From assembly GCA_021298315.1 (NCBI GenBank), contig JAJTFC010000012.1:1-64000 (forward strand): a stretch of 64,000 nt of DNA. The letters run 5' to 3'. Below the pieces are notes generated by a model, which ran no database searches, was not told where the DNA came from, and saw nothing but the letters and a program-made list of their open reading frames with translations. The position numbers were made by a program, and so were the translations under genes. Positions 54,691 through 63,246 of the stretch are shown here, one piece after another. Origin of the DNA: Planctomycetaceae bacterium (lineage in GTDB: Bacteria > Planctomycetota > Planctomycetia > Pirellulales > Pirellulaceae). The first letter of the stretch is position 1. Every line of letters starts with the position of its first letter.

Positions 54691-56004
54691 ATGCCTGTCA
54701 TCCAAGCCTTCCGAGGCCTGCGGTATAACCTCGCTCGAGTCGGCTCACTCTCCGAATGCATCGCACCCCCTTACGATGTGATCGATGCAAATCTCCAAGA
54801 TCAACTCTACAACGCATCGCCCCACAATTTCGTACGCTTGGAATACCCCAAGATCTTGCCAAACGATTCTCCCGGTGCAATCTATGACCGGGCTGGACGA
54901 ACCTTGCGCAGTTGGCAAAGCGAGAAAATCCTCCAACCCGAACCCGACCCAGCGATCTATGTCTATCACCAGCAATTCGAATGGCTTGGTCAACATCTAG
55001 TCCGTCGTGGTTTGATGGCCAACGTTCGGCTCGAACGCTTCGGCGAGGGTAAGATCTATCCGCATGAGCACACTCATGCGCAAGCCAAAGAAGATCGCTT
55101 GCAAATGCTCCGGGCCTGCCGCGCGAATCTCTCTCAAATCTTTGGCTTGTACCCCGACCCCACCAATAGGATCCAAGAGTTGCTCGAAGCCAAGATCATG
55201 GGTGTGCTTGGCACCGAAGCGGTCGATCATCTTGGAGTTCGACACACGATTTGGCCTATCAGCGATCTTGGGTTGATCCAAGAAGTCTCCGCACTCTTGG
55301 CCAATCTGCCTATGTTCGTCGCCGATGGGCATCATCGCTATGAAACGGCTTGCAACTATCGCGACGAACTTGCTGCAGCAGGAATTTTGACCAACGAACA
55401 TCCGGCCAACTATGTCCTTAGCGCACTGGTGAGCATGAGCGACCCGGGTTTGGTCGTTCTGCCGACGCATCGACTTGTCCATGGCATACCCAGGTTTACG
55501 ACCCAGCAGTTGCACGAGAAGCTTAGCAAGTACTTCGATTGCGAGCTGGTTGCCAAGGGCTCTGAAAGCGCCGGTGCCGTGTGGGCTGAACTCGATCGCT
55601 TGGACGAACAACTAATTTTGGTCATCTACAGTGCTGAGTCCAAAGAGTGGACGCGGATCAGTGCCAAAGAGGCCGCCATCGATCGGATGGCCGAGTTGGC
55701 CCCAGAGCATTCGTCGGCTTGGCGAGAGCTTGGAGTCGCCGTTTTGCACACACTGGTCTTCGAAGATGCACTTGGCCTCAAGGACATGCCCAAACCAACT
55801 TACGTGCACCAAGTCCAAGAAGTCATCGATGGACTCACAGGACGAGGTGTTTCCAAAAGCGATTATTCGCTAGCGGCGATGGTCATGCCTGCAAGCATCG
55901 ATCAAATTCAAAACCTATCGCTGGGCAACGAACGGATGCCAGCCAAGAGCACTTACTTTTTTCCTAAACTCGCCTCGGGTTTGGTAGTCCATTCGCTGGA
56001 ATAA
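54691..56004 (+). CDS. DUF1015 family protein
   Basis: A 437-residue cytoplasmic protein of the DUF1015 family, recognised by PVIQAFRGLRYNLARVGSLSECIAPPYDVIDANLQDQLYNASPHNFVRLEYPK at the start, VYHQQFEWLGQHLVRRGLMANVRLERFGEGKIYPHEHTHAQAKEDRLQMLRACRANLSQIFGLYPD, and FVADGHHRYETACNYRDE. The invariant His/Glu/Asp residues suggest an enzyme, but I know of no established reaction. A cytochrome/WD40 gene begins 8 nt after the stop. No signal peptide. Confidence 0.9.
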   Translation: MPVIQAFRGLRYNLARVGSLSECIAPPYDVIDANLQDQLYNASPHNFVRLEYPKILPNDSPGAIYDRAGRTLRSWQSEKILQPEPDPAIYVYHQQFEWLGQHLVRRGLMANVRLERFGEGKIYPHEHTHAQAKEDRLQMLRACRANLSQIFGLYPDPTNRIQELLEAKIMGVLGTEAVDHLGVRHTIWPISDLGLIQEVSALLANLPMFVADGHHRYETACNYRDELAAAGILTNEHPANYVLSALVSMSDPGLVVLPTHRLVHGIPRFTTQQLHEKLSKYFDCELVAKGSESAGAVWAELDRLDEQLILVIYSAESKEWTRISAKEAAIDRMAELAPEHSSAWRELGVAVLHTLVFEDALGLKDMPKPTYVHQVQEVIDGLTGRGVSKSDYSLAAMVMPASIDQIQNLSLGNERMPAKSTYFFPKLASGLVVHSLE

Positions 56005-56012
56005 TAGGACCT

Positions 56013-57566
56013 ATGGGAAGAAAAGGAGATGTAGGGTTCAAAGTGCTAGGGCTTGCGGCCTTGATTGTGGTCGCTTGCATGCAAATGCTGGTCTTGGCAC
56101 AAAGCGATGATGACTTAGCGCTTCTTGTCCAACCACCCGAGTCGCTCCAACCCCGACTTGGACGTATCGCAAATATTTTGGTCGACCGATGTGTCGGCTG
56201 CCACGATGCGCAGGATGCTCAAGGGGGTTATTCGATGGCAACCCCTGCGCTAATACTGACCCCAGGCGAGTCCAAACGAGTGATCTTGGGCGCGGCTACC
56301 ACCAACGAGTCAGGTCAAATCACCGCCTTTCCAAACGGCCTTGGTGAACTTTGGGAGCGTATCAGCACCAATGACCCTGCCTTGCGCATGCCAAAAGACT
56401 CCGACGCCTTAGATCCCGATCAGATCGAAGAGATCCGAATGTGGATCGTCACCGGAGCCAAGGTCGACGGCGGCATCGATGCGCCCATTGAATCCTTTAG
56501 GCCGCTACTGGTGCCTAGCGAACCGAAGATCAACTCTTACCCTCGTGCTCATACAGTCCAGTCGATCGCCTTGGATGCAGCCAATCGGATCCTGTTTACG
56601 AGCGGATATCACGAAGTGCTTCTATGGCGATGCTCAGACAAAATTGAGTTTGTAGGACGCATTGCAACACCCGGTCGATCGATTAGCGATCTTCATTGGG
56701 ATCCTGTGCAGTCGTGTCTGTGGATCGTATCGGGTGAGCCTGGGAAAATCGGCTATGTCGAGTCGATTCCTGTCCGAGATTCCCAGCCTGATACGAATCC
56801 AAAATCCAGACGCGTTGCGTGGATCAGCCGCGATATGCCCTTGGATATTTCCGTAAGCCCTAGCGGTGAACTGCTTGGCATCGGAAATGCCGACGGAACG
56901 ATCGTCGCGATCGATACTTATAGCAACGGTGTTCGTTGGAAGACGCCAGCCCATGCGGCAGCAGTCACCAGCGTCGATTGGTCACGCGATAGCAAGACCC
57001 TGCTATCGTCGTCTCGGGATCGAATGGCCAAATCGTTTCAGGCACAAGATGGAACGATGCTTTCCAGTTTCGTCGACAACGAGCGAACCGTCGCTTCCAT
57101 CGTGGCACTGACAAAGGGTGTGGTAGTCTTTGACGAAGCTGGAACGGTTCGGTTTTACCCTAATTCCACGACACCCAACGCCAGAACCAAGTGGGGAGGT
57201 TTCGCGCAGCAGACCCATAAGCTCATCGCCTACAACGATGATTTTTTTGTCATCGACGCGGATCGAATCAAGCATTTTCGCGTCAGGCGAGAAGAGATCG
57301 AGGTGCCTGAGGATCAAGACAAGGAAAAAAAGGATGACAAAAAGAAAAAGAAGAAGACCGAGTTTTATTTCGATGAAAAACAAGGGATCCGATTGACCGA
57401 CCCACGGGATCCTAAGCGTCGGCTTGCGCCACTTAGCATGCAAGCTTCCAGCTCAGAGATAAACGGCCAGCAGCAGCTCAGCATCGCCATCGGTTGCGCC
57501 GATGGAGAGATCTTTTTATGGACTCCAGATAGCGATTTGTTGATTTCCACAAGCAATCGCCCCTGA
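56013..57566 (+). CDS. Heme c domain-WD40 propeller protein
   Basis: 517 aa. An N-terminal hydrophobic signal (FKVLGLAALIVVACMQMLVLA) is followed by a planctomycete-type cytochrome c domain with one heme motif CVGCHD (about residues 60-64), LGAATTNESGQ, WERISTNDPALRMPKDSDALDPDQIEEIRMWI. Then a WD40-like beta propeller follows: IALDAANRILFTSGYHEVLLWRC, PSGELLGIGNADGTIVAIDTYSNGVRWKTPAHAAAVTSVDWSRDSKTLLSSSRDRMAKSF. A highly charged insert DQDKEKKDDKKKKKKTEF (about 436-453) interrupts the propeller. Probably periplasmic. Such fusions are typical of planctomycetes, and their electron partners are unknown. Confidence 0.85.
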   Translation: MGRKGDVGFKVLGLAALIVVACMQMLVLAQSDDDLALLVQPPESLQPRLGRIANILVDRCVGCHDAQDAQGGYSMATPALILTPGESKRVILGAATTNESGQITAFPNGLGELWERISTNDPALRMPKDSDALDPDQIEEIRMWIVTGAKVDGGIDAPIESFRPLLVPSEPKINSYPRAHTVQSIALDAANRILFTSGYHEVLLWRCSDKIEFVGRIATPGRSISDLHWDPVQSCLWIVSGEPGKIGYVESIPVRDSQPDTNPKSRRVAWISRDMPLDISVSPSGELLGIGNADGTIVAIDTYSNGVRWKTPAHAAAVTSVDWSRDSKTLLSSSRDRMAKSFQAQDGTMLSSFVDNERTVASIVALTKGVVVFDEAGTVRFYPNSTTPNARTKWGGFAQQTHKLIAYNDDFFVIDADRIKHFRVRREEIEVPEDQDKEKKDDKKKKKKTEFYFDEKQGIRLTDPRDPKRRLAPLSMQASSSEINGQQQLSIAIGCADGEIFLWTPDSDLLISTSNRP

Positions 57567-57636
57567 GCTTGGCATGTCGCATGTTTGAGGCGATAATGCA
57601 GATCGAGAGTAAAGCATTCATTTAGGAAAAACCAAG

Positions 57637-58506
57637 ATGGCATTGGCAAGAATACTGACGGCAAAAGGGATCCAAACCGCACGCGTCGATCTTCAAAAGG
57701 GCAACGCAGCGCTAGCAACCCCTATTGATCTCAAGCCCGCAGGGCTTACAAGTCTCTCGCAGCTACTTTCCCATCCTGACTTGGAGCAGCTCGCGGTAAA
57801 TCTTCCGTCCGACGGCCCGGGGATTCCACTCGATCAAGTCAATTGGTTACCACCGATCGACGATCAAGAGGTGTGGGCCGCTGGTGTTACATATAAGCGG
57901 TCGCAGACCGCACGGATGGAAGAGAGCGAAGCGGCAGCCAGTTGCTATGATCGCGTCTATACGGCTGCAAGGCCCGAGATCTTTTTCAAGGCGACTCCAG
58001 GTCGATGCAGCGGGCATTTGGGGATGCTGCGTATCCGCGAAGATGCGCACTGGAATGTCCCCGAACCTGAACTTGCTCTGGTGATCGCAAGCAGTGGCAA
58101 GATCGTCGGCTATACGATCGGAAACGACATGAGTAGCCGCGATATCGAAGGGGATAACCCGTTGTATCTGCCGCAGGCCAAGCTCTACAACCAATGCTGC
58201 GGACTAGGTCCCTGGATCAGTCTTGCAAGCCAGATGCCCGAGAGGCAAAGCATCGAAATCGCATTAGCCATCCATCGCGATGACCAGGTTGTCTTTGAGG
58301 GCAAGACATCCATTGCGCAAATGGCCCGGCAGTTCGAAGACCTCGTCAGTTGGCTTCTTCGAGACAACGACATGCATCAAGGTGCATTTCTGCTCACTGG
58401 AACCGGAGTAGTCCCCGATAGCGACTTTACACTCAAACGAGGGGATATCGTCGATATCACCATCAGTGGCATTGGAACTCTGACCAACACGATCGTCCAA
58501 GGATAA
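57637..58506 (+). CDS. FAH-fold 2-keto-3-deoxy-pentonate dehydratase (probable)
   Basis: A 289-residue fumarylacetoacetate-hydrolase-fold enzyme. Metal-ligand and core motifs are [81 protein letters not shown] and [29 protein letters not shown]. The [16 protein letters not shown] block is what I associate with 2-keto-3-deoxy-xylonate/arabinonate dehydratases (XylX/KdaD type) rather than FAH itself. The next gene, 7 nt downstream, is a 2-oxoglutarate-semialdehyde dehydrogenase, the following step in the Weimberg-type oxidative pentose pathway. This supports the assignment; the sugar is undecided. AGGA lies 9 nt before the ATG. Confidence 0.8.
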   Translation: MALARILTAKGIQTARVDLQKGNAALATPIDLKPAGLTSLSQLLSHPDLEQLAVNLPSDGPGIPLDQVNWLPPIDDQEVWAAGVTYKRSQTARMEESEAAASCYDRVYTAARPEIFFKATPGRCSGHLGMLRIREDAHWNVPEPELALVIASSGKIVGYTIGNDMSSRDIEGDNPLYLPQAKLYNQCCGLGPWISLASQMPERQSIEIALAIHRDDQVVFEGKTSIAQMARQFEDLVSWLLRDNDMHQGAFLLTGTGVVPDSDFTLKRGDIVDITISGIGTLTNTIVQG

Positions 58507-58513
58507 CGTCAGC

Positions 58514-60097
58514 ATGACAACGACTAGTAAGATTCAGCCCATTTTGGTCGATGGCCAGTGGGTCACGGAAAGTGCCGCTAATACTTTTAGCTCGAAGGAT
58601 CCAAGTACCTCCGAGTCTATTGACCGAGTTTATCCAGTGAGTTCCTGGGAAACGTGTGATCGAGTCTTGGAGGCAGCCCATCGGGCCTTTCAAACGAGTC
58701 GAAACCTAGCACCATCCAAAATAGCAGCCTTTCTCGACGACTATGCATCGAGGATCGAAGCGGATGCCAAGGAATTGGTCGAGATTGCAAATCGCGAAAC
58801 AGCGTTGCCTAAATCGCCAAGACTTGCCGATGTCGAGTTGCCCAGGACGGTCAATCAGTTAAGGCTTGCAGCGCAGGCAGCCCGCAATGAATCCTGGCGA
58901 ATGCCGATCATCGATCGCAAAGCAAACATTCGATCGTGCTACATGGCGCTAGGTCCTGTGGCCGTCTTCGGTCCCAACAATTTTCCATTCGCCTTCAACA
59001 GTATCTCCGGAGGCGACTTTGCAGCCGCGATCGCAGCAGGCAATCCTGTGATCGCCAAAGCCAATTCGTCCCATCCGGCCACGACCGAGCGGTTTGGTCA
59101 GTTGGTTGCCCAAGCGATGCAAGCTACCGGGATGCCAAGTGGACTGGTTCAGTTGATTTACCGAACATCGCACGAAGATGGCGAGCGGCTCGTGGCTGAC
59201 CTGCGACTCGGTGCTGTCGGATATACAGGGGCAAGGGGTGCTGGTTTGCGGCTCAAGGCTGTTGCCGATCGGGTCGGTAAACCGTTCTATGCCGAACTAT
59301 CGAGCGTCAATCCAGTCGTCTTTTTACCCGGAGCTCTCGAAGAGCGTTGCGATAAGCTCATCGAAGAGTATGTCACAAGCGGCCTGATGGGGGCCGGTCA
59401 ATTTTGTACCAATCCGGGTTTGCTATTGATGGTCAAAGGACCCAAGACCGATGCGTTCATCCAGGGCGTGGTCTCGAAGTACACGGCCGCTCCGGCTGGT
59501 ACGTTGCTGTCGGATTCGGTCGAGAAATCGCTCGTCAAGAGTTTAGGTATTTTGAACCAAGCTGGAGCCAAGTGCCTGACTGGTGGTAGTAAATTGCCCG
59601 GGGCTCGGTGCGCGGTCGCCAATACGGTGCTTCAGATCACCGGCGAGCAATTTCTCAGCGATCCGCACGTGTTCCAAACCGAAGCCTTTGGCAATGCCGT
59701 ATTGATCACGGTCTGTGAATCGCTAGACCAGATCATTCGCGTGATCGAATCGCTTGAAGGGAATCTTACAGGATGCATTTACAGTGATACCCAAGGCTCT
59801 GATGATCGTGTATATGGAAACCTAGCCGATGCTTTGCAGCAGAAGGTCGGTAGGTTGCTCAACGACAAGATGCCTACGGGGGTCGCCGTCTCTGCGGCGA
59901 TGAATCACGGAGGGCCTTATCCGGCCACGAGTCATCCTGGGTTTACGGCCGTGGGGATCCCCTCGAGCATGCTCAGGTTTGGCAAACTGACTTGCTACGA
60001 CGCCGTTCGCGAGAACCGTTTACCAAGTGTGCTCAGGGATGCAAATCCGACAGGCAATACGTATCGTTGTATCGATGGGGTATGGACTCTCGATTGA
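58514..60097 (+). CDS. 2-oxoglutarate semialdehyde (2,5-dioxovalerate) dehydrogenase
   Basis: NAD(P)-dependent aldehyde dehydrogenase, 527 aa, of the long KGSADH class. Visible blocks are GPVAVFGPNNFPFAFNSISGGDFAAAIAAGNPVIAKANSSHPATTERF (cofactor site), VGYTGARGAGLRL, the general-base Glu in PFYAELSSVNPVVFLPGAL, the nucleophile in GAGQFCTNPGLLL, and HVFQTEAFGNAVLI. Oxidises 2-oxoglutarate semialdehyde to 2-oxoglutarate, feeding the TCA cycle. It is tightly linked to the FAH-fold dehydratase. The upstream sugar dehydrogenase, lactonase and first dehydratase of the pathway are not in the window. Confidence 0.88.
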   Translation: MTTTSKIQPILVDGQWVTESAANTFSSKDPSTSESIDRVYPVSSWETCDRVLEAAHRAFQTSRNLAPSKIAAFLDDYASRIEADAKELVEIANRETALPKSPRLADVELPRTVNQLRLAAQAARNESWRMPIIDRKANIRSCYMALGPVAVFGPNNFPFAFNSISGGDFAAAIAAGNPVIAKANSSHPATTERFGQLVAQAMQATGMPSGLVQLIYRTSHEDGERLVADLRLGAVGYTGARGAGLRLKAVADRVGKPFYAELSSVNPVVFLPGALEERCDKLIEEYVTSGLMGAGQFCTNPGLLLMVKGPKTDAFIQGVVSKYTAAPAGTLLSDSVEKSLVKSLGILNQAGAKCLTGGSKLPGARCAVANTVLQITGEQFLSDPHVFQTEAFGNAVLITVCESLDQIIRVIESLEGNLTGCIYSDTQGSDDRVYGNLADALQQKVGRLLNDKMPTGVAVSAAMNHGGPYPATSHPGFTAVGIPSSMLRFGKLTCYDAVRENRLPSVLRDANPTGNTYRCIDGVWTLD

Positions 60098-60148
60098 GGA
60101 TGTCCCTTCGACGACATCCGAAAACCTCCCTTCGAGTAAACCAGCATC

Positions 60149-61267
60149 ATGAACCGACTTGTGACTCTCGTAAGCTTCGTAGCAGCGATCTTTTTCGTCG
60201 GCCGAATCGACGCACAAGAGACCTCGGTACGCAAACTCAAGTACAACGGCGGCGAGCTAGAGCTTCTGGTGAACTCCGCAACGCTTTCCCAAGTTGTCGC
60301 GATGAACAATCACGGCTCGATCATCGGAACGCGTGAGATTTCTGATAACAAGGCGGGGGTTCTAAGGTCGATCCCTTTCTACATCGGCAAGCACGGCAAG
60401 AAAGACATCCCGACTCCAGCGACGTTTTCGAATCTTGAACCTATCGCCATGAGTGATACCGAGATCGTCATCGGTTATGCCACAAGGCCACCTGGAAGCA
60501 AAGATGGCTCGTTAGGTGGAGTCGTTTGGAATGCCAAAGACGATGCTTTTGTCATCTTACCTAAAGCACCCGGCGATACGGTGAATCAGCCTCAAGCGAT
60601 CAGCGCTGATGGAAAACGGGTCACCGGTTATTCGACGGGCCCCGATCGGCTTAGGCCGGTCCTTTGGCAATGGAAAGACGATTCTCAAACTTGGTCAGTC
60701 ACTGTTCTTTCGACCGAGTTCGAGAACAACCCTTACTTGATGTCCGGAGCCTTGATGATCTCGCCCGATGGCAAATGGATCGCTGGTAGCTGCACCGAGG
60801 CGTTTTTGCCTGATGGCACGGTCGATAGCGCATTGTATTTGTGGACCGAATCCAAACCAGGTTCTTGGGATCGCAAAAAACTATCCCGAGAACAACTCTA
60901 TCTTCGAGGGATCAATGACCAAGGTGAAATGGCAGGATCGATCCGAGGCAAGACTGGCGAAAGGCAACCTTGTTATGTCTCCCCCCAAGGAGAATTCCAG
61001 ATTCTAAAGCTCCTACCTGGGGATGTATCCGGAGAAGCCAAAGGCATCAACAACTCCTCGATGATCGTCGGTTTTTCGGACGATCCACTCGGAGGAGATG
61101 GGGGCCCAGAACCGTGCTTTTGGAGCAAAGACAAAGCGGTTCACAAGTTGGCTCCGAGCGACTCTTGGTATGGGATGATTCAAGCCATCAATCAAGCTGG
61201 TCAAATGGCAGGTTTGCTCGAAGATGCCGAGACGGGCGGCTCGCTTGCGTTTAAGACCATCGAATAA
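60149..61267 (+). CDS. Secreted HAF-like repeat protein
   Basis: 372 aa with a signal peptide (MNRLVTLVSFVAAIFFVGRIDAQ). The body consists of repeats of about 45-60 residues with a GxxVxWxxxD...LPxxxGxxxxxxxAISADGxxVxGYS-like consensus: GGVVWNAKDDAFVILPKAPGDTVNQPQAISADGKRVTGYS, LMISPDGKWIAGSC, LRGINDQGEMAGSIRG, KGINNSSMIVGFSDD and QAINQAGQMAGL. This resembles HAF/extracellular propeller repeats. Function unknown. It follows the dehydrogenase by 51 nt and may be in the same transcript, but with no evident metabolic link. Confidence 0.7.
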   Translation: MNRLVTLVSFVAAIFFVGRIDAQETSVRKLKYNGGELELLVNSATLSQVVAMNNHGSIIGTREISDNKAGVLRSIPFYIGKHGKKDIPTPATFSNLEPIAMSDTEIVIGYATRPPGSKDGSLGGVVWNAKDDAFVILPKAPGDTVNQPQAISADGKRVTGYSTGPDRLRPVLWQWKDDSQTWSVTVLSTEFENNPYLMSGALMISPDGKWIAGSCTEAFLPDGTVDSALYLWTESKPGSWDRKKLSREQLYLRGINDQGEMAGSIRGKTGERQPCYVSPQGEFQILKLLPGDVSGEAKGINNSSMIVGFSDDPLGGDGGPEPCFWSKDKAVHKLAPSDSWYGMIQAINQAGQMAGLLEDAETGGSLAFKTIE

Positions 61268-61273
61268 ATAGGC

Positions 61274-61681
61274 TCATTGGGATCTGGCTCGGCTTTCGAT
61301 GGCAAGTAGCACAAGGACGCAGCTTCCATCATCGATCACATTCAGGCCAGATTCCCGCGCCTGTTTGCTTGCTTGCAGGTCTTCTGCCCCCGGTTGCATC
61401 CATAGGTTCTTCACCCCGGCCCGGATCGCTTGCTCAACGACTAATCGAGTTACATGCGGTGGTGTAACGATCGAAAGCGATTCGGGTACCTCGGGTAGTT
61501 TCCCGATCGAGTCGTAGGCTTGGATACCTTCGATCACGGTTGCGTTGGGATTCAAAGGAAAGACGTTTCGGCCCGAGGCGACCAACGCACGCAGAATACG
61601 ATTGCCGTATTTCTCGGGATCTCGCGACGCCCCGGCCAATGCAAAGGACTTGGCTGTTAAAAATGTTTCAATTGGATCCAT
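61274..61681 (-). CDS. CoA-binding (YccU-like) protein
   Basis: A 135-residue single Rossmann-like CoA_binding domain. Visible motifs are FLTAKSFALAGASRDPEKYGNRILRALVASGRNVFPLNPNATVIEG, IVTPPHVTRLVVEQAIRAGVKNLWMQPGAED and NVIDDGSCVLVLL. The fold is the CoA-binding half of succinyl-CoA synthetase alpha; stand-alone members have no agreed function. The start is placed at MDPIETFLTAK; the track ORF has 12 further residues. Converges on the HAF-like gene with a 6-nt gap. Confidence 0.85.
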   Translation of the reverse strand: MDPIETFLTAKSFALAGASRDPEKYGNRILRALVASGRNVFPLNPNATVIEGIQAYDSIGKLPEVPESLSIVTPPHVTRLVVEQAIRAGVKNLWMQPGAEDLQASKQARESGLNVIDDGSCVLVLLAIESRARSQ

Positions 61682-61726
61682 CGATTGATTTTGCTCCTGG
61701 ATGAAGATGGCTTTCAAAGCGGAGCG

Positions 61727-61773
61727 GCGCGAGCCGTCCGGTGAGCCTTAACCCTTCACCGGAGGGCTTGCGC
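61727..61773. repeat. Imperfect 18-bp hairpin repeat
   Basis: GCGCGAGCCGTCCGGTGA and TCACCGGAGGGCTTGCGC pair at 16 of 18 positions around an 11-nt loop. It is located in the divergent gap between the CoA-binding and LysR genes. Planctomycete intergenic repeats of this look are common; a regulatory role is not shown. The rest of the gap (61774-62102) is A/T-rich and holds one GAGTAC copy at about 61900. Confidence 0.6.
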
Positions 61774-62102
61774 CCAACCGCTTTCAAAACCCCTTCGGCA
61801 TGCGCCGAAAACCACTCAAATCCAATCTTTCCAAAAATGATCAAAATCTCGATTTGACGGCATTGTGATTGCGTGTGATTGCGATTGCTATGCTCCTTTC
61901 GAGTACGAGCCTATTTTTCTAAAGCTTTATTGAAACTTAGGTGTTTTCCAATAAACCGAAGCATCTAGCGAATAATTACACGAAGGTAAAGTCGCTGTGA
62001 ACCATTTGTTTTCTATGCCGTAACCAGTGGCTAGGTATGGTTTTAGATACTTAAAGAATCTAGCCGCAAAAGCTTAACAAAACTAAACGATAAGGTGTGA
62101 GG

Positions 62103-62990
62103 ATGGACTGGCTTAACTACCACCATTTGCTGAATTTTTGGATGGTAGCGCGGGAGGGGAGTGTCCAGCGGGCCAGCGAAATGCTGAGCGTCACGCCAGC
62201 GAGCGTCAGCGTTCAAGTGCGCCAATTGGAAAGATCCTTGGGCGTGCAACTCTTTGCCAAGCAGGGTCGCGGGCTGGTTTTGACCGAGATGGGAAAAGAA
62301 GTGCTCGAGTACGCTGAGGAAATCTTCAGCACGGGTCGAGAGTTGCTCGATATGGTCAAGGGTAAGCCGCTTGGCAGGCCGTTGGAATTGCGAGTTGGGA
62401 TTCGGGATGTGATGCCCAAATTGGTAGCTTACCAGTTGCTCCAACCAGCAATCGCCGGAGATGAATCGATGCGATTAATCTGCCACGAGGGAAAGATGGC
62501 TGATTTGGTGGCCGATCTGGCCATCCATAAACTCGACGTGGTTCTCTCAGATACCGCGCTGGATCCATTGTATCGGGTACAAGCCCACTCGTACAAACTT
62601 GGGAGTTCAGAGGTCAGTATCGTGGGTAATCCAGATTTAGCGAAAAAGTATCGCGGTGGATTCCCGAAATCGCTGCATGGTGCACCGTTTCTCCTTCCAA
62701 CCAAAGAGACGGTGCTTCGGCGTCAACTCGAACGCTGGTTTGCGGAGACCGAAATCGTTCCGATGATTCGGGGTGAGTTTGCCGATAGCGCGATGCTAAA
62801 GATTGCCGGTCGAAACGGACTTGGACTCTTCGCGGTACCCTCGATTGTCGAAGAGGAAATCCGGAAGCTCTACGGGCTTACATCCATCGGTCGCATCGAT
62901 GGAATCCAAGAACAGTTCTTTGCCGTTTCGATCGAGCGGAGGATCAAGCATCCCGGGGTGCTTGCGATTTGCAAGTCAAAAGACCATTAG
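62103..62990 (+). CDS. nhaR: LysR-type regulator, NhaR-like
   Basis: A 295-residue LysR-family activator. The N-terminal HTH reads MDWLNYHHLLNFWMVAREGSVQRASEMLSVTPASVSVQVRQLERSLGVQLFAKQGRGLVLTEMGKEVLEYA, closest in wording to NhaR, the sodium/proton antiporter regulator of enterobacteria. The effector domain is complete (LRVGIRDVMPKLVAYQLLQPAI ... KIAGRNGLGLFAVPSIVEEEI). The ATG at 62103 with TAAGGTG upstream is preferred to the GTG of the track. No antiporter gene is adjacent, so the target and signal cannot be stated. The gene is followed by hexamer repeats. Confidence 0.85.
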   Translation: MDWLNYHHLLNFWMVAREGSVQRASEMLSVTPASVSVQVRQLERSLGVQLFAKQGRGLVLTEMGKEVLEYAEEIFSTGRELLDMVKGKPLGRPLELRVGIRDVMPKLVAYQLLQPAIAGDESMRLICHEGKMADLVADLAIHKLDVVLSDTALDPLYRVQAHSYKLGSSEVSIVGNPDLAKKYRGGFPKSLHGAPFLLPTKETVLRRQLERWFAETEIVPMIRGEFADSAMLKIAGRNGLGLFAVPSIVEEEIRKLYGLTSIGRIDGIQEQFFAVSIERRIKHPGVLAICKSKDH

Positions 62991-63051
62991 ATTTTTCGCT
63001 AAACCAAATTCTTAACTCGCTCGTGTTTTATTGGATGAAAACGCATCTTTT

Positions 63052-63227
63052 TCGTACTCAGCTTCGCGGTACTCGTGCTCGTGCTCGTACTCGTGCTCGA
63101 AAACGCCTGAATCGATTCAGTTCAATTGCCTTTTTAGAAAGCTGGAATCCCGGTATTTGGTTCGTATGTCAACGACATCCCAATAAGTCCCTTCGAGTAC
63201 GAGTACCGTTTCACTGAGTACGAATAC
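63052..63227. repeat. (GAGTAC)n hexamer repeats between nhaR-like and CocE genes
   Basis: TCGTACTC...GGTACTCGTGCTCGTGCTCGTACTCGTGCTCGA (63052-63100) and, inverted, CGAGTACGAGTACCGTTTCACTGAGTACGAATAC (63194-63227). The second part matches the 54344-54377 segment, including the non-hexamer linker TTTCA-TGAGTACGA. Confidence 0.8.
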
Positions 63228-63246
63228 ATCGCTTTCTCGTTTAGTA

